NCBI RefSeq assembly: GCF_900104775.1
Contig: NZ_FNSA01000003.1
Location: forward strand, 4,340,001 to 4,404,000
DNA: 64,000 nt
Direction: 5' to 3'
Source: Tsukamurella tyrosinosolvens
Lineage (GTDB): Bacteria; Actinomycetota; Actinomycetes; Mycobacteriales; Mycobacteriaceae
The notes beneath the pieces are model-generated. The model was not told the origin of the DNA. It made no database searches and worked only from the letters and a program-made list of their open reading frames with translations. Of the stretch, positions 46,543 to 54,302 are shown piece by piece (the stretch's first letter is position 1; each line of letters begins with the position of its first letter). Position numbers and translations under genes: made by a program.

Positions 46543-46548
46543 TAGCCT
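46543..46548 (+). promoter_or_regulatory. -10 element of the HIT gene, leaderless type
   Basis: TAGCCT ends six bases before the ATG at 46555 and there is no Shine-Dalgarno, matching the pattern at 24439, 32909 and 50540. Confidence 0.45.
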
Positions 46549-46554
46549 GGCCGT

Positions 46555-46956
46555 ATGGCATCCGTCTTCTCGAAGATCATCGCCGGCGAGCTCCCGGGCC
46601 GGTTCGTGTACCAGGACGATTCGGTGGTGGCGTTCCTGACCATCGGGCCCCTCACGCAGGGTCACGTGCTGGTGGTGCCGCGCGAGGAGGTCGACCACTG
46701 GGAGTCCATCGACGACGCGCTGTGGCAGCACCTCAACGACGTCGCGCGCAGGATCGGGCGGGCGGTCAAGCGCGCCTTCGATGCGCCGCGCGCGGGCCTG
46801 ATCGTCGCCGGCTTCGAGATCCCGCACCTGCACCTGCACGTCTTCCCGGCGTACGGACTCACCGACTTCGACTTCACCAACGTCGACCCGAACCCGAGCG
46901 CCGATTCGCTCGACGAGGCGCAGACGAAGATCGTCGAGGCGCTCGCCGCGGAGTAG
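46555..46956 (+). CDS. HIT-family protein
   Basis: A 133-residue histidine-triad nucleotide hydrolase/transferase. The triad is PHLHLHVFP (about 96-104), after the core [19 protein letters not shown] and [16 protein letters not shown]. Such proteins hydrolyse adenosine phosphoramidates or dinucleoside polyphosphates. In M. tuberculosis an HIT gene (Rv0759c) also faces phoR, so the neighbour supports the phoPR assignment. It is convergent with phoR, with six bases between the stops. Confidence 0.93.
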   Translation: MASVFSKIIAGELPGRFVYQDDSVVAFLTIGPLTQGHVLVVPREEVDHWESIDDALWQHLNDVARRIGRAVKRAFDAPRAGLIVAGFEIPHLHLHVFPAYGLTDFDFTNVDPNPSADSLDEAQTKIVEALAAE

Positions 46957-46962
46957 TGCCGG

Positions 46963-48390
46963 TCAGCGGGGCAGGCGCACCGTGAAGGCCGCGCCCTTCC
47001 CCGGGGCGGTGTCGACGGTGACGGTGCCCCCGTGCCGCTCGACGATGCCGTGCACGATCGACAGGCCCAGTCCGGCGCCGCCGCTGCCGCGGCTGCGCGA
47101 GGAGTCGGTGCGGTAGAAGCGCTCGAAGACGCGCGCGGCCTCGCCGGGCTCCATGCCCGGTCCGGTGTCGGTGACGGACAGGACCACCGCGTCGGGTTCC
47201 TCGGTGACCCGGACGCGCACCGTCGCCTCGTCGGGCGTGTGCCGCAGCGCGTTCGAGACGAGGTTGGTGACCACTTGGTGCAGGCGGTCCCGGTCCCCCG
47301 TCAGCGCGACGGTGCCGGCACCGTCGGCCTCGAGCGCGATGTCGCGACCCGGCTCGCGGGCCTGCGCGGCGTGGACCACGTCGTCGGCGACGGCGGTGAG
47401 GTCGACGGCGTCGGCGGCGAGCGGGCGGCGCGCGTCGAGGCGGGCGAGCAGCAGCAGGTCCTCGACGAGCAGGCCCATCCGCTCCGCCTCGGATTCGATG
47501 CGGGACATGACGAAACCGGTGTCGTCGGTGGCGCCCTGCCGGTACAGCTCGGCGAAGCCGCGGATCGAGGTCAGCGGCGTACGGAGCTCGTGCGACGCGT
47601 CGCCGACGAAGCGGCGCATCCGCTCCTCGTCGGCGCGGGCCCGCTCCTCCGACGACGCGACCCGGTCGAAGGAGTCCTGCACCTGGTGCAGCATCGTGTT
47701 GATCGACGTCGACAGCCGGCCGACCTCGGTGTGCGGCGGCGCCTCGGGGACGCGACGGGTGAGATCGCCCGCGGCGATGGCCTCCGCGGTGGCCTCCACC
47801 TCCTCGAGCGGGCGCAGCGAGCGGCGCACCACGAGGTACCCGAGGCCGCCCGCGATGATGAGGACGCCGCCGCCGATGAGCAGCTCCAGCACGATCATGG
47901 CGCGCAGGGTGGAGTCGACGTCGGAGAGCGTGACCGCGACGAAGGCGACCCCGTACTGCGAGCTCGACTGCACGACGCGCCACTGCGGCCCCTGACCCCC
48001 GACCGAGTGCACGGTGACGGCGTCGCCGTGCAGGTCGCCGAGGCCGGAGAGGTCCGGCTGCTCGGTGAAATCGGGATTGCTGATCCGCAGCTGCGTGCCG
48101 TCGGGCAGGAAGACCGCCTGGTAGAAGCGCGTGGGCGGCGGCTTGCCGCCGCGTACCGGCTCGGGCAGGTTCGGTTTCGGCCGGGCCCAGGTGTCGGCGG
48201 CCTGCCGCAGCGTCTGATCCTCCCGCGAGACCAGCCGGTCCTTCATGGCCGCCGTCAGCGCGGTCCCGGAGGCCAGCAGGCCGAGGAAGACGAGGCCGAC
48301 GACCACCGCGACCAGCGAGAGGCGCAGCGGGACGCGGGAGGCGAGCGATGTCGGCCCCTTCGCGGGCGGGGCCACCGCGGGTGAAGCCAT
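46963..48390 (-). CDS. phoR: Sensor histidine kinase PhoR
   Basis: A 475-residue membrane kinase. Helix 1 (about 25-47, LSLVAVVVGLVFLGLLASG) and helix 2 (about 162-184) flank a periplasmic sensor of some 115 residues. HAMP (RRSLRPLEEVEATAEAIAAG) is followed by the H-box DASHELRTPLTSIRGF and ATPase motifs NLVSNALRHT, DTGPGM and GLGLSIVHGI. The start at 48390 is six bases after phoP. Identity rests on phoP and the conserved phoP-phoR-HIT order. In mycobacteria PhoR responds to acid/chloride-type signals and controls lipid and virulence genes. Confidence 0.9.
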   Translation of the reverse strand: MASPAVAPPAKGPTSLASRVPLRLSLVAVVVGLVFLGLLASGTALTAAMKDRLVSREDQTLRQAADTWARPKPNLPEPVRGGKPPPTRFYQAVFLPDGTQLRISNPDFTEQPDLSGLGDLHGDAVTVHSVGGQGPQWRVVQSSSQYGVAFVAVTLSDVDSTLRAMIVLELLIGGGVLIIAGGLGYLVVRRSLRPLEEVEATAEAIAAGDLTRRVPEAPPHTEVGRLSTSINTMLHQVQDSFDRVASSEERARADEERMRRFVGDASHELRTPLTSIRGFAELYRQGATDDTGFVMSRIESEAERMGLLVEDLLLLARLDARRPLAADAVDLTAVADDVVHAAQAREPGRDIALEADGAGTVALTGDRDRLHQVVTNLVSNALRHTPDEATVRVRVTEEPDAVVLSVTDTGPGMEPGEAARVFERFYRTDSSRSRGSGGAGLGLSIVHGIVERHGGTVTVDTAPGKGAAFTVRLPR

Positions 48391-48396
48391 CGCGGC

Positions 48397-49104
48397 CTAC
48401 CTCGGTTCGCGGAGCACGTACCCCACGCCGCGGAGCGTGTGGATCAGTCGCTTCTCGCCCGTGTCGACCTTGCGGCGCAGGTAGGAGACGTAGGACTCCA
48501 CGACGTTGACGTCGCCGCCGAAGTCGTAGTGCCAGACGTGGTCGAGGATCCGCGGCTTGGACAGCACGACCCCCGCGTTGACCATGAAGTAGCGCAGCAG
48601 CGTGAACTCGGTCGGCGAGAGCGCGACCAGCTCGCCCGCCTTCCACACCTCGTGCGTCTCGTCGTCGAGCTCGAGGTCGGCGAAGGTCAGGCGGGTCGTG
48701 TTCTCGGCCTCGCCAAAGCCGTGCCGGCGCAGCAGGACGTTGATCCGGGCGACGACCTCCTCGAGGCTGAACGGCTTGGTGACGTAGTCGTCGCCGCCGA
48801 GGGTGAGTCCGGCGACCTTGTCCTCGACCGAGTCGCGGGCGGTGAGGAAGAGCGCCGGGGCGTCGATCCCGTCCTGCCGCAGCCGCTTGAGCAGGCCCAG
48901 ACCGTCCATGCCCGGCATCATGATGTCGAGCACCATGACGTCGGGCCGGAAGGTGCGCACCCGGTCGAGCGCGGCCGGGCCGTCCTGTGCCGCCTCCACG
49001 TCGAAGCCCTGGAACTTCAGGCTGACCTGCAGCAGTTCCCGGATGCTCTGCTCGTCGTCGACCACGAGCACGCGCGGCTTGGTTTCGTCTTTCGCACTGG
49101 ACAC
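48397..49104 (-). CDS. phoP: Response regulator PhoP
   Basis: A 235-residue OmpR/PhoB-class regulator. The receiver has DDE (16-18), phospho-Asp60 in MVLDIMMPGMDG and Lys in YVTKPFSLEE. The winged-helix C-terminus (VLSKPRILDHVWHYDFGGDV, VVESYVSYLRRKVDTGEKRL) is nearly identical to M. tuberculosis PhoP as I recall it. The start is GTG at 49104. A direct repeat of the PhoP-box kind lies 44 bases upstream (49148-49165), consistent with autoregulation. Confidence 0.94.
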   Translation of the reverse strand: MSSAKDETKPRVLVVDDEQSIRELLQVSLKFQGFDVEAAQDGPAALDRVRTFRPDVMVLDIMMPGMDGLGLLKRLRQDGIDAPALFLTARDSVEDKVAGLTLGGDDYVTKPFSLEEVVARINVLLRRHGFGEAENTTRLTFADLELDDETHEVWKAGELVALSPTEFTLLRYFMVNAGVVLSKPRILDHVWHYDFGGDVNVVESYVSYLRRKVDTGEKRLIHTLRGVGYVLREPR

Positions 49105-49147
49105 ACCGCCATAGTGCACGCCCGGGCGCCCTGGACTCTGACGACTC

Positions 49148-49165
49148 GCTGTCAGTTCCCTGTGA
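49148..49165 (-). promoter_or_regulatory. PhoP-box-like direct repeat before phoP
   Basis: Read on the minus strand, TCACAGG-GAAC-TGACAGC is two 7-base units spaced by four bases. The M. tuberculosis PhoP box is TCACAGC-N4-TCACAGC, so each half has one mismatch. The site suits binding of a head-to-tail PhoP dimer and autoregulation. Confidence 0.6.
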
Positions 49166-49205
49166 ACGTGACGGCGTGGCCTCGTGTTCGGCGCGTTCAG
49201 CCTGT

Positions 49206-49532
49206 TCAGCGCAGGGAGTCGAGGATCTCCTGGGTCACCGGGTCGACGATGTCCTGCACCTCGGGGTGCTTGGAGACGTACCGCTTGACCAGCGGGCACA
49301 CCGGGACGACGCGCTTGCCGGCGGCGCGGGTGTCCTCGAGGGCGTCGTGCACCAGGATGCCGCTGAGGCCGCGGCCGGAGAACTTCTCGTCGAGCTCGGT
49401 GTGCGGGAAGATGCGCTGCTCACCGCGGTCGATGAAGACCGTGAAGCCGGCGAGCTCCCCGTCGACGGTGATGTCGTAGCGGCCCTCGGCGTCGTTGCGG
49501 GCGACGGCGACGGTCTCGGTGTTCTCGGTCAC
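49206..49532 (-). CDS. Small GNAT-like N-acetyltransferase (YjdJ type)
   Basis: A 108-residue single-domain protein of the compact GNAT family PF14542. AEGRYDITVDGELAGFTVFI and PHTELDEKFSGRGLSGILV (the acetyl-CoA loop, with the xxGRGL turn) are typical, and PLVKRYVSKHPEVQDIV is the conserved end. Substrate unknown. The start is GTG at 49532, overlapping the pirin stop (GTGA), so the two are co-translated. Confidence 0.85.
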   Translation of the reverse strand: MTENTETVAVARNDAEGRYDITVDGELAGFTVFIDRGEQRIFPHTELDEKFSGRGLSGILVHDALEDTRAAGKRVVPVCPLVKRYVSKHPEVQDIVDPVTQEILDSLR

Positions 49533-50533
49533 TGCGGGTTCCTCCTGCGGGGCTTGAGCCGGGTGGTGGGGAGCGGCGGCGCGGGCAGGTACTGATCGTC
49601 GCGCCATCCGCTCACACTGCCGAAACGCGCGGCGCGCGCCTGCCATTCCTCGCGGTACTCGACGATCTCGTCGTGGGTGCGACCCACGAAGTTCCACCAC
49701 ATGACGATGTCCTCGTCGAAGGGGACGCCGCCGAGCAGGACGACCCGGGCGTCCTCCTCGGTGGGGTTGTGCAGGCGCAGGCCGCCGAGCCCCGGACCGG
49801 CGTAGCCGAGATCGCCCCAGGCGAGCGAGACACCGTCGAACAGCAGGCGCTGCGTGTCGAGCAGGACTCCGTGCTCGAAGGCGGGGTCGACCGCGAGGCT
49901 GACCCGCGCGCCCGGGCGCAGGGTCAGCTCCGCGCCGAGCAGCGGGGTCGCCGTGACGACCGGCGACGTGCTGCCCGCGAGCTCGCCGATGAAGACGCGG
50001 GCGGTGCCGCCCGGGCCGCCGGACCGCACGTCGGGCAGGTCGACGGCGGGCGGTGCGTAGTGCTGGAAGCCGTTGGGCGCGTTGCGCGCCCGGTCGGGCA
50101 GGGCGAGCCACAGCTGCACGCCGTGCAGGCGCGTGGTCTGCGGCGTGGAGACCTCGGAGTGGCTGATGCCGTAGCCCGCGGACATGAGGTTGATCTCGCC
50201 CGGCAGGACCGGCGCCTCGACGCCGGCGCTGTCGCGGTGCTCGATCTCGCCCTCGAACAGCCAGCTCACGGTCTGCAGGCCGGTGTGCGGGTGGGGCGGG
50301 ACGTTCATGCCGCCGGAGCGATCCACCTCGTCGGGACCGTAGTGGTCGGCGAAGCACCACGCCCCGATCATGGAGCGTTCGTGCGTGGGGAGGGTGCGGC
50401 GCACCGTCATCGCGCGGGGGCCGCCGAGCGGCACCTCCCGCGCCTCGATCACCTCCACCCCGGCAGCGGAGGCCGGGCCGTCCACGCCGGCCCCGCACTC
50501 GACCTCTTCGGGCTGTCGGTCGACGTTGCTCAT
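49529..50533 (-). CDS. Pirin-family protein
   Basis: A 334-residue two-cupin protein. The N-terminal cupin carries the metal ligands in PPHPHTGLQTVSWLFEGEIE and EHRDS; GEINLMSAGYGISHSE is the family signature. The pirin C-terminal domain ends VMWWNFVGRTHDEI. Bacterial pirins bind iron and some have quercetinase activity; the role here is unknown. ATG 50533 lies seven bases after a TAGGCT that overlaps the -10 of the divergent AhpD-like gene. Confidence 0.92.
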   Translation of the reverse strand: MSNVDRQPEEVECGAGVDGPASAAGVEVIEAREVPLGGPRAMTVRRTLPTHERSMIGAWCFADHYGPDEVDRSGGMNVPPHPHTGLQTVSWLFEGEIEHRDSAGVEAPVLPGEINLMSAGYGISHSEVSTPQTTRLHGVQLWLALPDRARNAPNGFQHYAPPAVDLPDVRSGGPGGTARVFIGELAGSTSPVVTATPLLGAELTLRPGARVSLAVDPAFEHGVLLDTQRLLFDGVSLAWGDLGYAGPGLGGLRLHNPTEEDARVVLLGGVPFDEDIVMWWNFVGRTHDEIVEYREEWQARAARFGSVSGWRDDQYLPAPPLPTTRLKPRRRNPQ

Positions 50534-50539
50534 GACCGC

Positions 50540-50546
50540 TAGCCTA
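50540..50546. promoter_or_regulatory. Overlapping divergent -10 elements (pirin / AhpD-like)
   Basis: The seven bases TAGCCTA contain TAGCCT on the plus strand, six bases before ATG 50552, and TAGGCT on the minus strand, seven bases before ATG 50533. Both mRNAs would be leaderless and the two promoters cannot easily be occupied together. Confidence 0.5.
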
Positions 50547-50551
50547 GTGCC

Positions 50552-51016
50552 ATGCCAGCCCAGCGCGTGCGGATCGACAAGGCCTCCCCCCGGATCTACA
50601 AGCAGTTGATCGCGGTCTCCACGGAGGTGGCCGAGGCGGCGGCGGCCGCCGGAATCGGCCGCGACGTGGTCGAATTGGTGAACCTGCGGTGCTCGCAGCT
50701 CAACGGCTGCGCCTACTGCCTGGACCTGCACGCCCGCGCCGGTCGTGCGGCGGGGCTCAGCGACCAGCAGCTCGACGTACTGGCGGCCTGGCGGGAGGCA
50801 CCCGCGCTGTTCGACGACGTGCAGCGCGCAGCGCTCGAGATCGCCGAGCTGGTGACGCAGTTGCCGCCGCACCACGCGGCGGACGTCGCCTACGACCGCG
50901 CCACCGACGTGCTCGACGAGGCGCAGACCTCCGTGCTCATCTGGGCCGCGGTGACGATCAACGCCTTCAACCGGGTGTCCGTGGTCAGCGGGTACGAGGT
51001 GCGGCACCGCGTGTGA
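50552..51016 (+). CDS. Carboxymuconolactone-decarboxylase/AhpD-like protein
   Basis: A 154-residue helical protein. The redox motif CAYCLDLHARAG (Cys-x-x-Cys with a nearby His, about 51-62) is that of AhpD-like alkylhydroperoxidases rather than true carboxymuconolactone decarboxylases. It may reduce peroxides using a dihydrolipoyl or similar donor. It is divergent from pirin. Its stop codon lies in the first unit of an 18-base tandem repeat. Confidence 0.9.
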   Translation: MPAQRVRIDKASPRIYKQLIAVSTEVAEAAAAAGIGRDVVELVNLRCSQLNGCAYCLDLHARAGRAAGLSDQQLDVLAAWREAPALFDDVQRAALEIAELVTQLPPHHAADVAYDRATDVLDEAQTSVLIWAAVTINAFNRVSVVSGYEVRHRV

Positions 51017-51064
51017 GCGCGGTGTCGCGTGTGAGCGCGGCGCCGCGTGTGAGCGCGGCGCCGC
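51011..51064. repeat. Three 18-bp tandem repeats across a stop codon
   Basis: The unit GTGTGAGCGCGGCGCCGC occurs three times without spacing (51011-51028, 51029-51046, 51047-51064). Copies two and three are identical; copy one differs at two positions. Each has an in-frame TGA, and the first TGA ends the AhpD-like gene. Confidence 0.85.
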
Positions 51065-51074
51065 TGCGCGCGAT

Positions 51075-51440
51075 CTAGAGGGCCGGCTCGTAGGAGATCT
51101 GGTAGCCGTTCGGGGCGATGACGGCGAGGCCGCGGCCGACGTCCACGCGGTAGGTGTAGCCGTTGTTGACGGCGCTGTACGACGAGCCGTTCGACCACAC
51201 GACCGGCGCGGTCACGGCGAGGCCGTTGCCCTTGCCGAAGCCGCGGTACTCCGTGCGCCCGTCGCCCTGCCAGCGGCAGATCGACACGCTGGAGCTGGGG
51301 GTCTCGAGGTGCGTGACGGTCCATTGATGCACGTCGCAGCCGTTCGGCGAGGCATTGGCGGCCCCCGGCGCGACGGCGGCGATCCCTGCAGCTGCCGCCA
51401 GGGCGGCGGTGGCGGCGACGATCTTCGTGCGGATGATCAT
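51075..51440 (-). CDS. Small secreted protein of unknown function
   Basis: A 121-residue protein with a Sec signal peptide (TKIVAATAALAAAAGIAAVA) and likely cleavage after ANA near residue 30. The mature part of about 90 residues has two cysteines (GCDVHQWTV and SICRWQG) and GRGLAVIAPNGYQISYEP at the end. I do not recognise a family. ATG 51440 has GAAGGAG upstream. It is divergent from a lipoprotein gene. Confidence 0.72.
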   Translation of the reverse strand: MIIRTKIVAATAALAAAAGIAAVAPGAANASPNGCDVHQWTVTHLETPSSSVSICRWQGDGRTEYRGFGKGNGLAVTAPVVWSNGSSYSAVNNGYTYRVDVGRGLAVIAPNGYQISYEPAL

Positions 51441-51492
51441 GACGACTCCTTCTCCGTGGACGTTCGCTGACCTCCACACCGTCGCGCGCAGG

Positions 51493-51511
51493 TCTTGAGC
51501 CTAGCTCAAGA
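51493..51511. promoter_or_regulatory. Perfect 8-base-arm dyad between divergent exported-protein genes
   Basis: TCTTGAGC-CTA-GCTCAAGA is a perfect inverted repeat midway between the secreted protein (start 51440) and the lipoprotein (start 51573). It could be an operator for one or both. Confidence 0.4.
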
Positions 51512-51572
51512 GACGCTTAAGGCGCAGGTCAGGAGCGGTCGTTGCGTCTCGCATCCGGGCGCTGGACGGACG

Positions 51573-52400
51573 ATGATGAACCGCATGAGAATCGCCGTCC
51601 CCCTGCGGATCACCGGGCTCGTCGCCGTGGCGGCGGTCGCGGCAGCGGCGGCGTGCGGCACCCCGGCACCGTCGAGCGCCCCCGGTTCCCCGTCGTCGAG
51701 CGCTGCACCGGCTCCACCCGCGTGCGATGCGGACACGGTCACGGGGCGCTCCGACTACGGGGCTCCGTTGCGCTGCCTGCTGCACGACGCCCGATTCCCG
51801 CGCTTGACGTTCGACTACTCCGATCCGGGATTCGCCGGCCCTGACGGCCGGAACCAGGTCATCGTCGTGAGAGAGGGCGATCGGCTCGTCCAGACGATCA
51901 CCGAGCGCGCGGTCTCCCCCGCGCCGGGGCCGCCCTTCGCCCCGCGATGGGCGAACGACGGCGACGGCCAACTGGCCGTCGTCACCAACTCCGGCGGTTC
52001 CGGCGGAGTCGGCCTCGCGGTCTGGCGGGCGCGCGGCCCCGAGGGGCCGTTCGTCCGTGGCGGTGAGCTGTTCGGGTTCCCGTGGCGGACGGCGACGACC
52101 GAGGAGGGCTACACAGCCCTGTACGCCCACTCGTCGGCCACGAGCGGCGCGTACACGATCTTCCGGCTCGCCGGCGATCGGGTCGTCCGCCTGCTGAATC
52201 TTCCGGTTGCGGTCGTGGGCTCGGCCGACACCAGCCTCGGCGGGGACGGCCCTGTCGTGACCGATCGCAACACCTCCTGCCGTGCGGTCGCGCCGACGCC
52301 CGCGCAGGCCCAGGCGCTCGGCGAGGCGGGCGTGACCGCCGCCGGGTACGGGGAGCGGCTGTGTCGCCAGGACTGGGTGGGCCGGACCTACGCGGGGTGA
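51573..52400 (+). CDS. Predicted lipoprotein of unknown function
   Basis: A 275-residue protein with a lipoprotein signal (LVAVAAVAAAAACGTP; Cys28 lipidated) and a Ser/Pro/Ala linker (30-50). The mature region contains four further cysteines (PPACDAD, LRCLLHD, TSCRAV, RLCRQDW). No catalytic motif is recognised. Starts at ATG 51573, 51576 or 51585 are possible; none has a strong ribosome-binding site. It is followed 55 bases later by an alpha/beta hydrolase gene on the same strand. Confidence 0.7.
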   Translation: MMNRMRIAVPLRITGLVAVAAVAAAAACGTPAPSSAPGSPSSSAAPAPPACDADTVTGRSDYGAPLRCLLHDARFPRLTFDYSDPGFAGPDGRNQVIVVREGDRLVQTITERAVSPAPGPPFAPRWANDGDGQLAVVTNSGGSGGVGLAVWRARGPEGPFVRGGELFGFPWRTATTEEGYTALYAHSSATSGAYTIFRLAGDRVVRLLNLPVAVVGSADTSLGGDGPVVTDRNTSCRAVAPTPAQAQALGEAGVTAAGYGERLCRQDWVGRTYAG

Positions 52401-52455
52401 CGGTCTCCACCCACGGGCGGATGCCGCGCACCGTCGGGCGTGGTTGGGTGAGGGC

Positions 52456-53295
52456 ATGACGGAACGGATCACGAAGTTCACGCGGTCGGGTCTCACCTTC
52501 CCGGTCGTCGACAGCGGACCGATCGACGGCGAGATCGTCGTTCTGCTGCACGGCTTCCCACAGACGCCGACCTCCTGGGAGGAGACGGCGGCGCACCTGC
52601 ACGCGCAGGGGTACCGCACCGTCGTGCCGTGGCAGCGGGGGTACGCGCGGACCGCGAGCCCGGCGCGACGCTGGCAGTACCGCAGCTCCGAGCTGGCGGC
52701 CGACGTCGCGGCGCTGCTGGAGCGGACCGGGCCGGCGCACCTCGTCGGGCACGACTGGGGATCGTCGACGGCGTGGCTGACGGCCGCGACGTACCCGCAC
52801 CTCGTGCGCACGCTGACCGCCGTCTCGGTGCCGCACCCGCTCGCCTTCCTGCGCGCGTTCCTCCGCTCCGACCAGGTGCTGAAGTCGTACTACATGTACC
52901 TCTTCCAGATCCCCGCGGTGCCGGAGCTGCTGGCCCGACGGTTCCCGGGGCGCTTCGAGGCCTTCCTCCGCGCGAGCGGCATGCCCGACGACGCCGTCCG
53001 CACCGTCGTGGACGAGGTGCTGACGCCCGGGCTGCTCGGCGGCGGCCTGAACTACTACCGCGGCATGCCGTTCACCGCGGTGAAGCCCGGTGAGGGTACC
53101 CGGGTGGCGTGCCCGGTGACGTACATCTGGAGCACCGACGACGTCGCGCTGACGCGCGCCGGGGCCGAGCTCGCGGGCGAGTACGTCGACGGGCCGTACC
53201 GGTTCGTAGTACTCGACGGCGTCAGCCACTGGATCCCCGACGAGCGGCCGGAGCAACTCGCAGCGGAGATCGTGGGCACGGCGGCGCTGGCCTGA
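52456..53295 (+). CDS. Epoxide-hydrolase-like alpha/beta hydrolase
   Basis: A 279-residue cytosolic hydrolase. The oxyanion segment is LLHGFPQTPTSWEE and the nucleophile elbow is GHDWGSSTAW, where Asp rather than Ser is the nucleophile, as in epoxide hydrolases and haloalkane dehalogenases. The final His is in DGVSHWIPDERPE, again the epoxide-hydrolase form. The ATG at 52456 is preceded by GAGGG. Substrate unknown. Confidence 0.88.
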   Translation: MTERITKFTRSGLTFPVVDSGPIDGEIVVLLHGFPQTPTSWEETAAHLHAQGYRTVVPWQRGYARTASPARRWQYRSSELAADVAALLERTGPAHLVGHDWGSSTAWLTAATYPHLVRTLTAVSVPHPLAFLRAFLRSDQVLKSYYMYLFQIPAVPELLARRFPGRFEAFLRASGMPDDAVRTVVDEVLTPGLLGGGLNYYRGMPFTAVKPGEGTRVACPVTYIWSTDDVALTRAGAELAGEYVDGPYRFVVLDGVSHWIPDERPEQLAAEIVGTAALA

Positions 53296-53319
53296 TTCCC
53301 TCCTGCGAACACATTCCGT

Positions 53320-53334
53320 TCGAATCATATTCGA
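53320..53334. promoter_or_regulatory. TCGAAT/ATTCGA dyad in an AT-rich promoter patch
   Basis: TCGAAT-CAT-ATTCGA is a perfect dyad upstream of the small ORF at 53411, in the most AT-rich patch of this region. A half site TCGAAC follows near 53372 and TAGACT near 53379 may be a -10. It resembles the actinobacterial SOS box (TCGAAC-N4-GTTCGA) but has the wrong spacing. Confidence 0.3.
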
Positions 53335-53410
53335 TATTGTGATGAATTCGTGACCGTACTCTCGAACATCTGCGGTAGACTGGAGCCATCATCGACCGCG
53401 GGGGTGCGTC

Positions 53411-53710
53411 ATGAACGGCAGCGCAGGGTCTGACCACGTCAGCTGGTTCGAGGTGGCGGAGCGACGCATCGCGGAGTGCGCGCTCGCGACCGCGATCGCC
53501 GAGGAGATCGCCGAGCTCGAAGCCGCGGATGCTGCTGCGCACGAGACCACGTCGCTGTCGGACGAAGGGCCTTCGGGGTGGGGCGGGCGCGTCTCCTCGC
53601 GTGCACGGCGGGCCGCCGCGATCCGTCCGTCGTCGGTCCGCCCCAGCGAACGCCACGTCGCCCGGCGGCATCGAATCACGGCGCATCCCCTCGCGGCGCG
53701 CTCGCCCTAG
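53411..53710 (+). CDS. Small protein of unknown function (possible gene remnant)
   Basis: A 99-residue frame. The first half (WFEVAERRIAECALATAIAE, then EIAELEAADAAAHE) is a predicted amphipathic helix; the second half is Arg/Ser/Pro-rich and low in complexity. I do not recognise it. The helix and the preceding AT-rich promoter recall the N-termini of actinobacterial DUF222/13E12-repeat HNH proteins, so a truncated copy is possible, but I cannot show it. It is convergent with the acetyltransferase gene, 24 bases away. Confidence 0.4.
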   Translation: MNGSAGSDHVSWFEVAERRIAECALATAIAEEIAELEAADAAAHETTSLSDEGPSGWGGRVSSRARRAAAIRPSSVRPSERHVARRHRITAHPLAARSP

Positions 53711-53734
53711 CGCTCGGGTGTTCGAACCATCCCG

Positions 53735-54223
53735 CTAGAGGATGCGCTGCATCAGGACGAGGTCCAGCCAGCGGCCGAATTTGATGCCCACCTGGGGCAT
53801 CTGGCCGGTGACGCGGAACCCGAGCTTGCGATGCAGGGCGACCGAGGCGTGGTTGGACTCCTCGATGGCCGCGACGACGACGTGGACGTCGGCCTGCTGC
53901 GCGCGCTCGATGAGCGCGTTCATCAGCGCCTCGGCGATCCCGCGCCGGTAGAAGCCGTCGGCGACGTACACCGAGTTCTCGACGGTGTGCTTGTACCCCG
54001 ACTTGGCGCGGAACGGACCGTACGAGGCGTAACCACCCAGCTCACCGTCGACGATGGCGACGAGGACGGGGAAACCACCCGCGCGGCGCTCGGCCAGCCA
54101 GGCCTCGCGCTCGGCGAGATCGGCCTTCTCCTCCGACCAGATGGCGGTCGAGTTCTCCACGGCATCGTTGTGGATGACGAGGATCGCCGGCAGGTCGCTC
54201 GGCTGGGCGTCGCGGATCTCCAT
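53735..54223 (-). CDS. GNAT acetyltransferase, phosphinothricin-acetyltransferase-like
   Basis: A 162-residue enzyme of the Pat/Bar/MnaT branch. IRDAQPSDLPAILVIHNDAV, GGYASYGPFRAKSGYKHTVE and NSVYVADGFYRRGIAEALM are typical; the last piece is the acetyl-CoA loop. Such enzymes N-acetylate small amines, for example phosphinothricin or methionine sulfoximine. The natural substrate here is not known. ATG 54223. Confidence 0.9.
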   Translation of the reverse strand: MEIRDAQPSDLPAILVIHNDAVENSTAIWSEEKADLAEREAWLAERRAGGFPVLVAIVDGELGGYASYGPFRAKSGYKHTVENSVYVADGFYRRGIAEALMNALIERAQQADVHVVVAAIEESNHASVALHRKLGFRVTGQMPQVGIKFGRWLDLVLMQRIL

Positions 54224-54302
54224 GCGGCCAGCTTATTGCTCGGCGACGAAGATGCAGAACGGGTAGGCGCGCTCCCCGGCAGGGCGCCGGTCCTCGGGAC
54301 AC

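Noticed and set aside
51011-51064. Tandem repeats as a CRISPR array
   Set aside because: The 18-bp units are contiguous with no spacers, and there are no cas genes in the window.
53305-53334. SOS (LexA) box near 53.3 kb
   Set aside because: The arms TCGAAT/ATTCGA have a 3-base spacer and the GAAC/GTTC pair a 7-base spacer; the mycobacterial box needs four.
54233-54302. Reverse-strand reading frame ending AYPFCIFVAEQ before the acetyltransferase gene
   Set aside because: It looks protein-like for about 20 residues but has no start and runs into the crotonase gene in another frame. At most a decayed gene end.
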